From the NCBI RefSeq assembly GCF_050920705.1, contig NZ_CP154799.1, forward strand, positions 372,001 to 436,000: a stretch of DNA of 64,000 bases. The letters run 5' to 3'. The notes beneath the pieces are model-generated. The model saw only the letters and a program-made list of their open reading frames with translations, made no database searches and was not told the DNA's origin. The number at the start of each line of letters is the position of its first letter. Positions within the stretch are counted from its first letter, which is position 1. This DNA comes from Regnicoccus_A sp014224355 (GTDB lineage Bacteria > Cyanobacteriota > Cyanobacteriia > PCC-6307 > Cyanobiaceae). Positions 41,676 to 50,893 of the stretch are shown here, piece after piece. The translations under genes and the position numbers were made by a program.

Positions 41676-42308
41676 TTGCGAGAGACCCGTGGAGCTCAGC
41701 CCAATCCCATCGACCTCAACGGCTCCTACCGTTACCAGGCTGAGCTCGGGAGATTGATCCCCATCGCCCGCCGCACGCGATCCAACTCCGGGGGCGGCAG
41801 CCGAAGCGCCGGGCCCGGCACCCGCACTGTGGGCATCCCACCGGCGAGCCCTGAGGAGCAGCTGGTGGCGAAGCTGCGGCGCATCGAAGCCCTGTTCTCC
41901 CGGCCGGGCACCGACGGCGAGCGGGTGGCGGCCGAGCGGGCCCGCGAGCGCATCCAGGCCCGGCTGCGGGAGCTGGCGGCCGAGGAGCCGCCGGCGGAGT
42001 TCCGCTTCTCCCTCTCCGACCAGTGGTCGCGGCATCTGTTCGTGGCACTGCTGCGGCGCTACGGCATCCAGCCCTACCGCTACCGCGGCCAACGACGCAC
42101 CACGGTGATGGCGCGGCTGAGCCGCAGCTTCGTCAACGACACACTCTGGCCGGAGTTTCAGGAATTGCAGCAGACTCTCTCGACCTACTTCGATGCCCTC
42201 ACCGACCGGGTGATCGAGCAGGCCCTGGAGGTGAAAGCGGGCGAAGCGGAGGAGTGCTTCGAGCCAGCACTTCTCGAGCCTCAGGAGCATCAGGGCTCTC
42301 TACTTTAA
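41676..42308 (+). CDS. Conserved hypothetical protein with nucleic-acid-binding-like N-terminal motif
   Basis: About 210 codons from TTG 41676; the true start is uncertain, and TTG 41752 is another candidate. The conserved core is EEQLVAKLRRIEALFSRPGT, DGERVAAERARERIQARLRE, FRFSLSDQWSRHLFVALLRR, YGIQPYRYRGQRRTTVMARL and VNDTLWPEFQELQQTLSTYF. The first part resembles DUF2786, and I recall the rest as part of a widespread uncharacterised protein in bacteria. It is basic and helical. Function unknown. Confidence 0.72.
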   Translation: MRETRGAQPNPIDLNGSYRYQAELGRLIPIARRTRSNSGGGSRSAGPGTRTVGIPPASPEEQLVAKLRRIEALFSRPGTDGERVAAERARERIQARLRELAAEEPPAEFRFSLSDQWSRHLFVALLRRYGIQPYRYRGQRRTTVMARLSRSFVNDTLWPEFQELQQTLSTYFDALTDRVIEQALEVKAGEAEECFEPALLEPQEHQGSLL

Positions 42309-42414
42309 GCCAGCCCGACCTTCCGGCCACAGAGATGACGTCCTGGCCTTCGCCTTCGATCAATCCTTCCCTGTGCTTGCCACCAGGGCCAAAAACCTAA
42401 AGGATCGCTGTCGG

Positions 42415-43484
42415 GTAAGGCCGGCGAGGAGGCGAAGGAAGATTTAAAGATCAATGGTCAGTACGTCGACACACCGGATCAAGGTGTTGTCGGGATTCCC
42501 TTCTTCGATGGGTATGTCGAGAAAGCAGCGACTGAGTTTCTCGAGGAGGCTGCCAAGGACGACCAGCCCTTCTTCCTCAACGTCAACTTTATGAAGGTCC
42601 ACCAGCCCAACCGGACGCACACCGACTTCATTCACCAATCGCCCTCAAAGAGCAAGGACGCGGACTCGATCGTTGAGCTGGACGCCCGGATCGGCGCCAT
42701 CATGGACAAAGTGCGGGAACTTGGCCTGGAGGAGGATACGCTCGTCTTCTGGACGACCGACAACGGTGCCTGGCAGGATGTCTATCCTGACGCTGGCTAT
42801 ACGCCATTCCGGGGCACGAGGAGGACCGTCCGCGAGGGAGGCAACCACCTTCCCGCCATCTCCTGGTGGCCCGGGAAGATTGCGGCAGGGACGAAGAACC
42901 ACGACTTTGTGGGTGGTCTTGATCTCATGGCCACCTTTGCCAGCCTCGCCGGGATATCGCTGCCCACCGACGATCGCGAGGGACAACCGATCATCTTCGA
43001 CAGTTACGACCTGTCTCAGGTGCTGTTTGGCACCGGTAAGTGTACGCGCAACCCCCTGATTCTACTTCACCGAGAATGAACTGACACCGGGCGCCGTACG
43101 GGTGAACAATTACAAGGCTGTGTTCAACCTTCGGGGTGACGACGGCGCAACCACCGGAGGCCTAGCCGTAGACTCCACCCTTGGATGGAAAGGAGCAGAG
43201 AGCTATGTCGCCGTGGTCCCACAGATGTTTGACCTGTGGCAAGACCCCCGCAGGAACGCCATGACATCTTCATGAATAACCATCCGGAACGCACCTGGAT
43301 GCTGGTCACCATCGGCGAAACGGTCAAAGAGCTGATGAAAACCCATGTGCAGCACCCACCGCGAAAGCTACAGAGCGAGTGTTACTCTGGCCCGATTACG
43401 CTCACCCAGCATGAACGCTTCCAGCATGTCCGGGAAATGCTCGCGAACGAGGGCATCAAAATACCATTGCCCACCGGGAACTAG
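42415..43484 (+). pseudogene. Arylsulfatase remnant (N-terminus missing, two frameshifts)
   Basis: The C-terminal half of a sulfatase. From about 42415 the frame reads GKAGEEAKEDLKINGQYVDT, then FFLNVNFMKVHQPN, LVFWTTDNGAWQDVYPDAGY and PFRGTRRTVREGGNHLPAIS. It breaks near 43050 (after GTGKCTRN), continues in a second frame as FYFTENELTPGAVRVNNYKA and SYVAVVPQMFDLWQDP, and breaks again near 43256. It then resumes as RHDIFMNNHPERTWMLVTIG to the stop at 43484. The N-terminal part with the formylglycine-forming Cys is absent. It is a decayed gene, possibly from a horizontally acquired sulfatase. Confidence 0.85.
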
Positions 43485-43654
43485 CCCATAACTTGTGACA
43501 ACCCGCCATTCGCGCCAGTCCCCACACCCACCGTGAAGCAGCGCACCTGCGAGTTGATGCTCAGACAGATGCGTTGCTTCTTTCATTGATTCGCATTCAA
43601 GAGCATGCAAGACAAAACGACGCTGAAGCAAAAACCATTGCTTCAAGATGAAAC

Positions 43655-44437
43655 ATGACTGCTTCAGCTCAAGGCTTCGACAATGAAAAGAAAGAGATGG
43701 ATTACTTTCTCGACATCTATGGAAGGCTGCCACGTGCCGGCCCGGGATCACACGAATGCACCAGACGGGCCTACAAACTGATGCCAGACCTGCCGGAGAC
43801 CCCACGCATTTTGGATCTTGGCTGCGGACCGGGAGTGCAAGCTGTTGATCTTCTGAAGATTTCAGGCGGACAGGTTCTCGCACTCGATTGTCTTCCTCTT
43901 ATGATTGAAAGAACCAAGGCCAACGCTGAGATTGCGAACGTTTCGAACAGACTGGAAGTCTTAAAACAGGATATGAGGAAAATGGAGTTTTCTCAAGCCA
44001 GTTTCGATGTCATCTGGTCTGAAGGAGCACTCTACAATCTAGGCTTCAAGAACGGCCTAAGACGAATCAAGCCCTTTGTCCGGCCGGGAGGTTATGTCGC
44101 TATCAGCGAGGTGGTGTGGCTGAAGCCCGAACCGCCTGCACCGTTGGTTGAGTACTGGCAGCAGTACGACGAGATCGACAAAGTCGAGAACAAACTCGCC
44201 GTGATTGATTCCCTAGGGTACCAGCAGGTTGGGCACTTTGCCCTTCCAGAGAGTGCATGGACAGAGGGTTATTACGATCCGATGGAGGCACTGTTGGCTC
44301 AGAAAACGGAGGAATGGACTGGCATTCCTGAGGCGCAGGACGTGATCAGAGAGGCCCGCCATGAAATCGAGATTTTTCGAAAGTACTCTAATTACTTTGG
44401 CTATGAGTTCTTTGTCATGAGACGTCCAGCCATCTAA
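43655..44437 (+). CDS. Class I SAM-dependent methyltransferase
   Basis: A 260-residue Rossmann methyltransferase. Motif I is RILDLGCGPGVQAVDLLKIS, followed by QVLALDCLPLMIERTKANAE, DMRKMEFSQASFDVIWSEGA, and a post-motif region GGYVAISEVVWLKPEPPAPL. The C-terminal part (ESAWTEGYYDPMEALLAQKT) is typical of small-molecule methyltransferases. AT content and codon use (frequent Lys/Asn/Ile, AGA and ATT codons) differ clearly from neighbouring genes, which suggests horizontal transfer. It stands between decayed genes and has no partner to reveal its substrate. Confidence 0.87.
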   Translation: MTASAQGFDNEKKEMDYFLDIYGRLPRAGPGSHECTRRAYKLMPDLPETPRILDLGCGPGVQAVDLLKISGGQVLALDCLPLMIERTKANAEIANVSNRLEVLKQDMRKMEFSQASFDVIWSEGALYNLGFKNGLRRIKPFVRPGGYVAISEVVWLKPEPPAPLVEYWQQYDEIDKVENKLAVIDSLGYQQVGHFALPESAWTEGYYDPMEALLAQKTEEWTGIPEAQDVIREARHEIEIFRKYSNYFGYEFFVMRRPAI

Positions 44438-44503
44438 CCGGTGTCGTCATGTTGGGGAGGGCGGAGTTGGCACCAAGACCGCTGGATTCGGGAAGAAGGT
44501 CGA

Positions 44504-44719
44504 ATGACGGATCGTTCCATCACAGCTGCGAGCGCAGCGAGTCTCTTGATCCTGACTGTGGCGATTGGATTGGCTGGTGCGGACAAACGGCCGCCCGCGA
44601 GCTTCCTCCTGTTTGTCGGAGTCGTTGTTGTCCTCTCGGTGGTGGCTTTCGCGAACCAAGACCCACTTGGCCGTGAGAACGGCTGGCAAGCATGGTGGCT
44701 GACGGGGAGTCGGCCTTGA
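44504..44719 (+). CDS. Small hydrophobic protein, possibly the first part of a split membrane-protein gene
   Basis: From ATG 44504 a 71-residue frame gives two membrane helices (ITAASAASLLILTVAIGLAG, ASFLLFVGVVVVLSVVAFA). Directly after the stop, another frame from ATG 44724 to 44848 gives a further hydrophobic stretch (AAGLSAVVVLTVLGGGEPSL) ending in Gly/Ala-rich sequence. The two may be one gene broken by a frameshift near 44700-44720. It is in the accessory region next to valS and has no recognised family. Confidence 0.45.
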   Translation: MTDRSITAASAASLLILTVAIGLAGADKRPPASFLLFVGVVVVLSVVAFANQDPLGRENGWQAWWLTGSRP

Positions 44720-44937
44720 GGGCATGGCTGCAGGGCTCTCGGCGGTCGTGGTCCTCACGGTTCTTGGCGGAGGCGAACCGAGCCTTGTCGTGTCGGTTCC
44801 CAGTCGATTGCTCGGGTTCGGGGGTGCCGCACCGGTGGGTGCGGCATGAGCCCTGCTGATCTGGTCACTTGCTGCCCAGCGGCAGAAGCATTTCGGGCCG
44901 TGAGCAAGGCTCTGTCCCAGTCACGGCCATTCCTGCT

Positions 44938-47763
44938 TCAGCCCAACCCCTCCAGCCGCCCACGGGCCAGCGCCACCTGGGCTTCCGCCTCGGCAAGGTT
45001 GGCGCGGCACTCGGCCACCACATCCGGCGGCGCCTTGCCGGCAAAGTTGGGGTTGGCGAGGCGGCCGGCCAGGCCCTTGATCTCCTTCTCGGCCTTGGCG
45101 ATGTCCTTCTCCAGGCGACTGCGCAGGGCGCCCAGATCGACCAGGCTCTCGATCGGCAAAAGCACCTGCAGCTCACCGCTCACAGCCGCCAGGCAGCGCT
45201 CACTCGCCGCGGCCCCGGGATCGCGCACCTCCACCGACGCGGCGCGGGTGAGGGCGGTGATGTCACCGCTGGCTGCGTTGAGCACAGCCGCCAGCTCCGG
45301 CCGGCCGGTGACGAACACCACCGGCGCAGGTTGGGAGGGCTTGAGGCCGGCCAGAGCCCGCAGGTTGCGCACCACCCGGATCGCCTCGATCAGCTCGGTG
45401 AACTGGGCTTCAAGGGCGTCATCCAGCGCGGCTTCGTTCGCAGCGGGCCAGGGCTGCAGGGCGAGGAAGGTGTCCTCCGCCTCGCCGGTGACCCCGTGCC
45501 AGAGCTCTTCGCTCAGGTGCGGCATCAGCGGATGCAGCAGCACCAGCAGTTCCGCGAGCACCTTGGCGAGCACCTGGCGGGCGACCCGCTGGTCGGCCAG
45601 GGCATCGGCGCTGAGCGCCTCCCCCTCCACGGCGGGCCTGGGATTGAGGCGGCGCTTGAGCAGCTCGATCGTCCAGTCGCACACCTCGTTCCAGGCGAAC
45701 TCGTAGAGCCCCTTGGCCGCCTCACCCAGGCCGTAGCTGCGGTAGCGCTCGGCGCTTTCCTGATTCACCCGCGCCAGGCGGGAGAGGATCCAGCGGTCGG
45801 CCAGGGTCAACCCATCGGGATCGGGATCCCCCAGGCTGGCGGGGGTTTCACCGCCCAGGTTGAGCAGGGCGAAGCGGGTGGCGTTCCAGAGCTTGTTGGC
45901 GAAGTTGCGCGCCCCCTCCACCGTGGCCGAGGCCCCGCTGGCGCGGTCGTAGTCGAGGCGGATGTCCTGGCCGGCGCCGGCCACCTCCCGCACCAGGGCG
46001 AAGCGCAGGGCATCGGCGCCGTAGCGCTCGATCAGGGGCAGGGGATCGATGCCGTTGCCCGCCGATTTGCTCATCTTGCGGTTGTTCTCATCCCGCACCA
46101 GCCCGTGGATCATCACGTCGGCGAAGGGCATCCGGCCGGTGAAGGCGCCGGCCAGCATCGTCATCCGCGCCACCCAGAAAAAGATGATGTCGAAGCCGGT
46201 CACCAGCACGCTGGTGGGATACCAGGTGGCCAGATCGGCAGCGTTCTCGTCGGGCCAGCCCAGGGTGGAGAAGGGCCAGAGGCCACTGGAGAACCAGGTG
46301 TCGAGCACGTCGGGATCCTGCTCCAGCTGCAGCTCCCGACCGGCAGCGCGGGACGCCGCAGCGAACCGCTCCTCTGCCTTGCGGCGCGCCTCGGCGTCAT
46401 CACGGGCCACCACGTAGGGGGTGGCCTCGGTGATCACCCCGCCCGTTTCACTGACCACGAACCAGGCGGGGATGCGGTGGCCCCACCAGAGCTGGCGGCT
46501 GATGCACCAGTCGCGGATGTCGGTGAGCCAGTCGCGGTAGACCTTCTCCCAGCGCTGGGGCACGAAGCGGGGCGCACCGGCATCGAGGGCCTCGCGGCAG
46601 CGGGCCGCCAGGGGCTCAGCGCGGGCAAACCACTGGGTGGAGAGCAGGGGCTCCACCGGCACCTTGCCGCGATCCGAAAACGGCACGCTGTGGCGGTGGG
46701 GCTCCACCTTCACCAGGAAGCCTTCGGCCTCCATGGCCTCCACCACCGCCTTTCTGGCCTCGAAGCGGTCCAGCCCGGCGAAGCGGCCGCTCGCGGCATT
46801 CATCGTGCCGTCTTTGGCCATCACCGTGATCAGCGGCAGGCCGTGGCGAGCGCCGATGGCGAAGTCGTTGGGGTCATGGGCGGGGGTCACCTTGACGCAG
46901 CCCGTGCCGAAGGCCGGATCCACGTGCTCATCGGCCACGATCGGGATCTCGCGCCCCACCAGAGGCAGGGTGAGGGTCTGACCCACCAGGGCCGCATAGC
47001 GGGGATCCTCGGGATGCACGGCCACGCCGGTGTCGCCCAGCAGGGTTTCGGGGCGGGTGGTGGCCACCACCAGGTGATCGGGGCCGCCAGAAGCTGAGCC
47101 CTCCGCAGCAGCCGTGAGCGGATAGCGGAAATGCCAGAGGTGCCCGTCGAGCTCCTTCATCTCCACCTCCAGATCGCTCACCGCCGATCCCGAAGCCGGG
47201 CACCAGTTCACCAGGTATTCGCCCCGGTAGATCAGGCCCTGCTCATGCAGGCGCACGAAGGCCTCCACCACGGCCTTGTTCAGGCCCGGATCGAGGGTGA
47301 AGCGCTCCCGCTGCCAGTCGACCGAGTAGCCGAGGCGGCGCAATTGGCCCACGATCGTGCCGCCGCTCTCGGCCTTCCAGCTCCAGGCGCGCTCGAGGAA
47401 GGCGTCGCGGCCCAGGTCGTCCTTGCTGCCCCCCTCGGCCTTGATCTGCTTCTCGAGGATCGACTGCACCGCGATCGAGGCGTGGTCGGTGCCGGGCAGA
47501 CACAACACGTTCCTGCCCCGCAGACGCTGGAAGCGCACGATCGTGTCGATCAGGGCGGTCTCGAAGCCGTGGCCCATGTGCAGGCTTCCGGTCACGTTCG
47601 GCGGCGGGATCACCACCGAGAAGGGTTCACCCGGCGCGTTCGGATCGGGGTGGAAGGCGCCCGCCGCCTCCCAGGCCGCCTGCCAGCGCGCTTCGGTGCC
47701 GGCCGGGTCGTAGGTCTTGGGCAGGGCGCCGTCGGGGCTGGCGGCGGCGGGAGCCTCGGTCAC
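44938..47763 (-). CDS. valS: Valyl-tRNA synthetase
   Basis: The 941-residue class Ia synthetase charges tRNA-Val. It starts with GTG 47763. The HIGH-type motif is PNVTGSLHMGHGFETALIDT, the KMSKS motif RDENNRKMSKSAGNGIDPLP. The editing (CP1) domain is seen around HLVVATTRPETLLGDTGVAV and FGTGCVKVTPAHDPNDFAIG. A C-terminal coiled-coil typical of ValS is present (LRSRLEKDIAKAEKEIKGLA). The gene appears intact. The 2OG-Fe(II) dioxygenase gene lies just upstream on the same strand. Confidence 0.97.
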   Translation of the reverse strand: MTEAPAAASPDGALPKTYDPAGTEARWQAAWEAAGAFHPDPNAPGEPFSVVIPPPNVTGSLHMGHGFETALIDTIVRFQRLRGRNVLCLPGTDHASIAVQSILEKQIKAEGGSKDDLGRDAFLERAWSWKAESGGTIVGQLRRLGYSVDWQRERFTLDPGLNKAVVEAFVRLHEQGLIYRGEYLVNWCPASGSAVSDLEVEMKELDGHLWHFRYPLTAAAEGSASGGPDHLVVATTRPETLLGDTGVAVHPEDPRYAALVGQTLTLPLVGREIPIVADEHVDPAFGTGCVKVTPAHDPNDFAIGARHGLPLITVMAKDGTMNAASGRFAGLDRFEARKAVVEAMEAEGFLVKVEPHRHSVPFSDRGKVPVEPLLSTQWFARAEPLAARCREALDAGAPRFVPQRWEKVYRDWLTDIRDWCISRQLWWGHRIPAWFVVSETGGVITEATPYVVARDDAEARRKAEERFAAASRAAGRELQLEQDPDVLDTWFSSGLWPFSTLGWPDENAADLATWYPTSVLVTGFDIIFFWVARMTMLAGAFTGRMPFADVMIHGLVRDENNRKMSKSAGNGIDPLPLIERYGADALRFALVREVAGAGQDIRLDYDRASGASATVEGARNFANKLWNATRFALLNLGGETPASLGDPDPDGLTLADRWILSRLARVNQESAERYRSYGLGEAAKGLYEFAWNEVCDWTIELLKRRLNPRPAVEGEALSADALADQRVARQVLAKVLAELLVLLHPLMPHLSEELWHGVTGEAEDTFLALQPWPAANEAALDDALEAQFTELIEAIRVVRNLRALAGLKPSQPAPVVFVTGRPELAAVLNAASGDITALTRAASVEVRDPGAAASERCLAAVSGELQVLLPIESLVDLGALRSRLEKDIAKAEKEIKGLAGRLANPNFAGKAPPDVVAECRANLAEAEAQVALARGRLEGLG

Positions 47764-47811
47764 GGCGGGGTGGGGAAGATACAGCTCATGCTCTCAAAGG
47801 GGGCGGTGGGC

Positions 47812-48435
47812 TCAGGCGGCCGCCAGCCGCGCCACGTAGTCCTCGAGGGTGCCGGCATTGATCCAGCCGGTGGCAATCGTCTTGGCGTGGGTGGTGGAGA
47901 CGCGCCCGCGGTGGGTGTGGGAAGGGCTGGCCGGAAAGATCAGCAGCTTGCCCCGCTCGGCCTGCTCGTGGTGGTCCTGCCAGTGGAACTCGGTGCCACC
48001 ATCGGGCAGCGTGTTGAGGTAAAGAATCCAGGCGAGCACGCGCCGGATCGGTTCTGTCGCCTCCTCGCTGGTGGTCCAGTCGCAGTGCCAGCTGCGGAAT
48101 CCTTCCCCCGGCGCGTAGTGCTGCAGGTTGAAGATCGGATTCACGAACAGGGAACGCTCCGGGCACACCTCCAGCAGGAGCGGACGTTCGCTGAGGTAGC
48201 GCTGCAGGCCGGCTGACACCCCGCGCAGGATCAGCTCCGCCAGGCCGTGGGCCTCAGGGTCGGTGCGGTCGATCGCCACCAGGCTGATGTCGGTGGACAC
48301 CTTGGCCGGTTGGGCGGGATCGTGGCCGAAGGCGATGCCCGGGCGGTGCAGATCCACCCGCCGCCCGTAGAAGCCCAGGGCCGCCTCGGCCAGGGCGTCG
48401 TAGCCGGGGCTTCGGTAGGTACCGATCAAGCGCAT
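47812..48435 (-). CDS. 2-oxoglutarate/Fe(II)-dependent dioxygenase (PKHD-hydroxylase type)
   Basis: About 207 residues of a 2OG-Fe(II) oxygenase. The facial triad is visible: HxD in RSWHCDWTTSEE, and the distal His and Arg in SHTHRGRVSTTHAKT. Intervening stretches AWILYLNTLPDGGTEFHWQD and ERGKLLIFPASPSHTH are typical of prolyl/PKHD-type hydroxylases. ATG 48435 (MRLIGTYRSPGYDALAEAAL) gives a natural start; upstream codons look non-conserved. It could modify a protein or a metabolite; the substrate is unknown. It is 48 bases upstream of valS on the same strand. Confidence 0.86.
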   Translation of the reverse strand: MRLIGTYRSPGYDALAEAALGFYGRRVDLHRPGIAFGHDPAQPAKVSTDISLVAIDRTDPEAHGLAELILRGVSAGLQRYLSERPLLLEVCPERSLFVNPIFNLQHYAPGEGFRSWHCDWTTSEEATEPIRRVLAWILYLNTLPDGGTEFHWQDHHEQAERGKLLIFPASPSHTHRGRVSTTHAKTIATGWINAGTLEDYVARLAAA

Positions 48436-48500
48436 GCTGGGCCTCCCACCGCCAGACACCGTAGGAAGGGGCAAGCCATGAACCGAAACCGAGGGGCAGC

Positions 48501-48989
48501 TCAGTCGGTTGCCGCCCCGGATGCCCAGGGAATCGCCACCAGGGCGTCATGGCGCTGCCAGCTGGTGGGGTCGCCGCACACCTGCGCCGTCAGACCCACC
48601 TGCTCCAGGGCTTCCGACAGGGTGGCGGCGGCCAGCCCAGCCTCACCGCCGCTGGGCTCGAGGGGCAGGGCGAGCACCTGGGGCTCAGCCGGATCCGCCA
48701 TCAGCTTGAGGTTGATCCCCTCCAGCTCCCGCTCGAAGAACAGCCGTCGCATCCGGACGGTGGTGCGGGAGCCGATCGCGGCGGCGAACGCCTCGAGGCC
48801 CTCGCGGCTGCCGTCGGCCCCGCTGTTGAGCGCCAGCCAGATCAGCAGCTTCGCCCAGCTCTCGGTGCTCCAGAGCGGCGGGAAGCTGGCGCGGTGCTGA
48901 CGGACCAGCTCACCGATGGCGAAGTCGAACAGGCCGGCCTGCAGCGCCGTGGCCTTGGCTGTGCTGTCGCCGTGGCCGGCTGAGATCAC
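48501..48989 (-). CDS. Conserved cyanobacterial protein of unknown function (162 residues)
   Basis: A GTG-started frame of 162 codons. The N-terminal half is helical (LFDFAIGELVRQHRASFPPL, SWAKLLIWLALNSG), and the second half has mixed strands and helices (RTTVRMRRLFFERELEGINL, KLMADPAEPQVLALPL). The protein ends ALVAIPWASGAATD. I recognise the style of a widespread cyanobacterial protein but not a named family. There is no signal peptide or membrane segment. It lies upstream of the dioxygenase on the same strand and is divergent from the small gene at 49139. Confidence 0.68.
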   Translation of the reverse strand: MISAGHGDSTAKATALQAGLFDFAIGELVRQHRASFPPLWSTESWAKLLIWLALNSGADGSREGLEAFAAAIGSRTTVRMRRLFFERELEGINLKLMADPAEPQVLALPLEPSGGEAGLAAATLSEALEQVGLTAQVCGDPTSWQRHDALVAIPWASGAATD

Positions 48990-49138
48990 GGAGAGGGGGG
49001 CTCGACGAGATGAAACCCAGGCTGCCGCAACCGGCAGGGGTGATCAGGAGTTCAGCACAGGATTCGGCGGGGTCAGGCCAGAACGGCGCCAGGTCCACCC
49101 TTGGGGGCAGACTGCATGGGCCTGCACAGGACACGCCC

Positions 49139-49399
49139 ATGGCCCTGGATCTGAACGACCCGGAGCTCGAGTTCTCTGATCTGGTCTACGCCTACCAGAG
49201 CTGGGTGATGGCGGTGATCAACGACGAGAAGCTCGGCGGTGAAGAGAAACTGCTCAACGACGACATCACCGAGGACGCCCTCAACGCCATGCGCTTTCTG
49301 CCCGGTGAGGTGACCTCGGCGATCGAGACCTCCCTGGCGCGGGTCTACGACGTGGATCCCGACGAGCTGGCCGAGCTGCTCTTCCCCAGCGAGGAGTGA
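49139..49399 (+). CDS. Small acidic conserved cyanobacterial protein (86 residues)
   Basis: An 86-residue acidic protein starting at ATG 49139: LDLNDPELEFSDLVYAYQSW, VMAVINDEKLGGEEKLLNDD, ALNAMRFLPGEVTSAIETSL and RVYDVDPDELAELLFPSEE. The composition is strongly acidic and helical. Proteins of this type are broadly conserved in picocyanobacteria, but no function is known. It overlaps a longer open frame from 49010 that is not conserved. It is upstream of the truncated methyltransferase by nine bases. Confidence 0.82.
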   Translation: MALDLNDPELEFSDLVYAYQSWVMAVINDEKLGGEEKLLNDDITEDALNAMRFLPGEVTSAIETSLARVYDVDPDELAELLFPSEE

Positions 49400-49408
49400 C
49401 CCGCCTCG

Positions 49409-49810
49409 GTGACCGGCGACACCTATCTGCTCGGCACCGAACCGCTGGAACTGGAGCGGCTGCGGCTTCAGCATGAGCTCTGGCTGCCGGAGGCGCGGCG
49501 GGCCAGGTCGGCCCGCGCCCTGGGCCGGGGGCTGAACCAGCTGGAGGTGCGCCGCCTCGACCTCAGCCACGACCCGTTGCCCAGGGAACCTTTCGATCTG
49601 GTCTGGTGCCGCTGGGTGCTGATGTTCCTGCCCGAGGTGGAACCGCTGCTCGATCGCCTCGCCGCCTCCCTGTCCCCCGGAGCCCGGCTGGTGATCCACG
49701 AGTACATCCACTGGAGCAGCTTTGGCTTGCATCCCCATGGCGAGGCAGTGGGTCGCTTCGGGGCTGCGGCCATGGCCAGCCTTGAGCGCGCTGGCTGGAG
49801 CGTTTCGTGA
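49409..49810 (+). pseudogene. Truncated SAM-dependent methyltransferase (motif I deleted)
   Basis: The frame resembles the ends of a methyltransferase gene: a start like TYLLGTEPLELERLRLQHEL, then WLPEARRARSARALGRGLNQ with no Gly-rich SAM-binding loop, then LEVRRLDLSHDPLPREPFDL with VWCRWVLMFLPEVEPLLDRL and RLVIHEYIHWSSFGLHPHGE. The region that should contain the E/DxGxGxG motif I is missing, apparently by an internal deletion. It ends early with GWSVS at a stop at 49810, about half the usual length. It is probably not functional. Confidence 0.7.
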
Positions 49811-49981
49811 CCATCTACGGCGGTGAGCTGATCCGCTGCGGGCAGTGGAGCGAAGACGACGGCCGGCAGGCCGGGGCCGGGATGGCAGCGGCCCGGCAGG
49901 ACCCAGGCTCCCTCCGGGTGGGGCCCACGCTGATGGAAACGCGCGCGACACGATGGGCAACCTGAGCGGATGTTGCCCCCG

Positions 49982-50893
49982 ATGACCTGGACCACCTCCG
50001 ACATTCCCGACCAGAGCGGGCGGATCGCCCTGATCACGGGGGCCAACAGCGGCCTGGGCCTGGAGTCGGCCAGGGCCCTCTCGGCCCACGGCGCCACGGT
50101 GGTGCTGGCCTGCCGCTCACGCCAGAAGGGGGGTGAGGCGCGCACCGAGCTGCTGCCGACGGCCGCCGCGGGCCTTGAGGTGCTCGAACTCGACCTGGCC
50201 GATCTGGCCAGCGTGTGCGCCGCCGCCCGCTGGATGGCCGACCAGTACGGCCGGCTCGACCTGCTGCTCAACAACGCCGGGGTGATGGGCACACCGCGAA
50301 CACAGACCCGCGACGGGTTCGAGCTGCAGTTCGGCACCAACCACCTGGGCCATTTCGCCCTCACCACCGCCCTGCTGCCCCTGCTGGATCAACGGCCAGG
50401 ATCCCGGGTGGTCACGGTCACCTCCGGCGCCCAGTATTTCGGCCGCATCGCCTTCGATGACCTGATGGGTGAACGGCGCTATGACCGTTGGAAGGCCTAC
50501 AGCCAGAGCAAGCTGGCCAACGTGATGTTCGCCCTTGAGCTGCAGCAGCGGCTGACGGCCGCGGGAAGCACCGCCATCTCCCTGGCGGCCCATCCCGGGC
50601 TGGCCCGCACCAACCTGCAGCCGGCCTCGGTGGCCGCCAACGGCTCGAAGCTGGAGTCCTTCGCCTACCGGTTGATGGACCCCCTTTTCCAAAGTGCCGC
50701 CATGGGCGCTCTGCCCCAGCTGTTCGCCGCCACGGCGCCCGAAGCGAAGGGCGGCGAACACTACGGGCCCGATCAGTGGGGGGGAATGCGCGGCTGGCCC
50801 ACCCAGGTGCGCCTCGCCCCAGCCGCCCTTGATCCGGCCCAGCGTCGGCGCCTGTGGGAGGTGAGCGAGACGCTCATCTCCAGAGGCCAATGA
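49982..50893 (+). CDS. Short-chain dehydrogenase/reductase (retinol dehydrogenase / protochlorophyllide reductase-like)
   Basis: A 303-residue SDR. The NAD(P)-binding motif is RIALITGANSGLGLESARAL, the NNAG motif LLLNNAGVMGTP, and the catalytic YxxxK pair AYSQSKLANVMFALE. The pattern (DGFELQFGTNHLGHFALTTA) is that of the WW-domain oxidoreductase/retinol dehydrogenase group. ATG 49982 was chosen (MTWTTSDIPDQ). The stop overlaps the start of the solute-binding lipoprotein (ATGA). The substrate is unknown. Confidence 0.9.
   Translation: MTWTTSDIPDQSGRIALITGANSGLGLESARALSAHGATVVLACRSRQKGGEARTELLPTAAAGLEVLELDLADLASVCAAARWMADQYGRLDLLLNNAGVMGTPRTQTRDGFELQFGTNHLGHFALTTALLPLLDQRPGSRVVTVTSGAQYFGRIAFDDLMGERRYDRWKAYSQSKLANVMFALELQQRLTAAGSTAISLAAHPGLARTNLQPASVAANGSKLESFAYRLMDPLFQSAAMGALPQLFAATAPEAKGGEHYGPDQWGGMRGWPTQVRLAPAALDPAQRRRLWEVSETLISRGQ

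Noticed and set aside
43368..43883. 171-codon minus-strand frame between the sulfatase remnant and the methyltransferase
   Set aside because: It overlaps both genes on the opposite strand and shows no domain; the part in the gap is too short to support a gene.
44869..47097. 742-codon plus-strand frame opposite valS
   Set aside because: Antisense of valyl-tRNA synthetase with clear HIGH and KMSKS motifs on the other strand.
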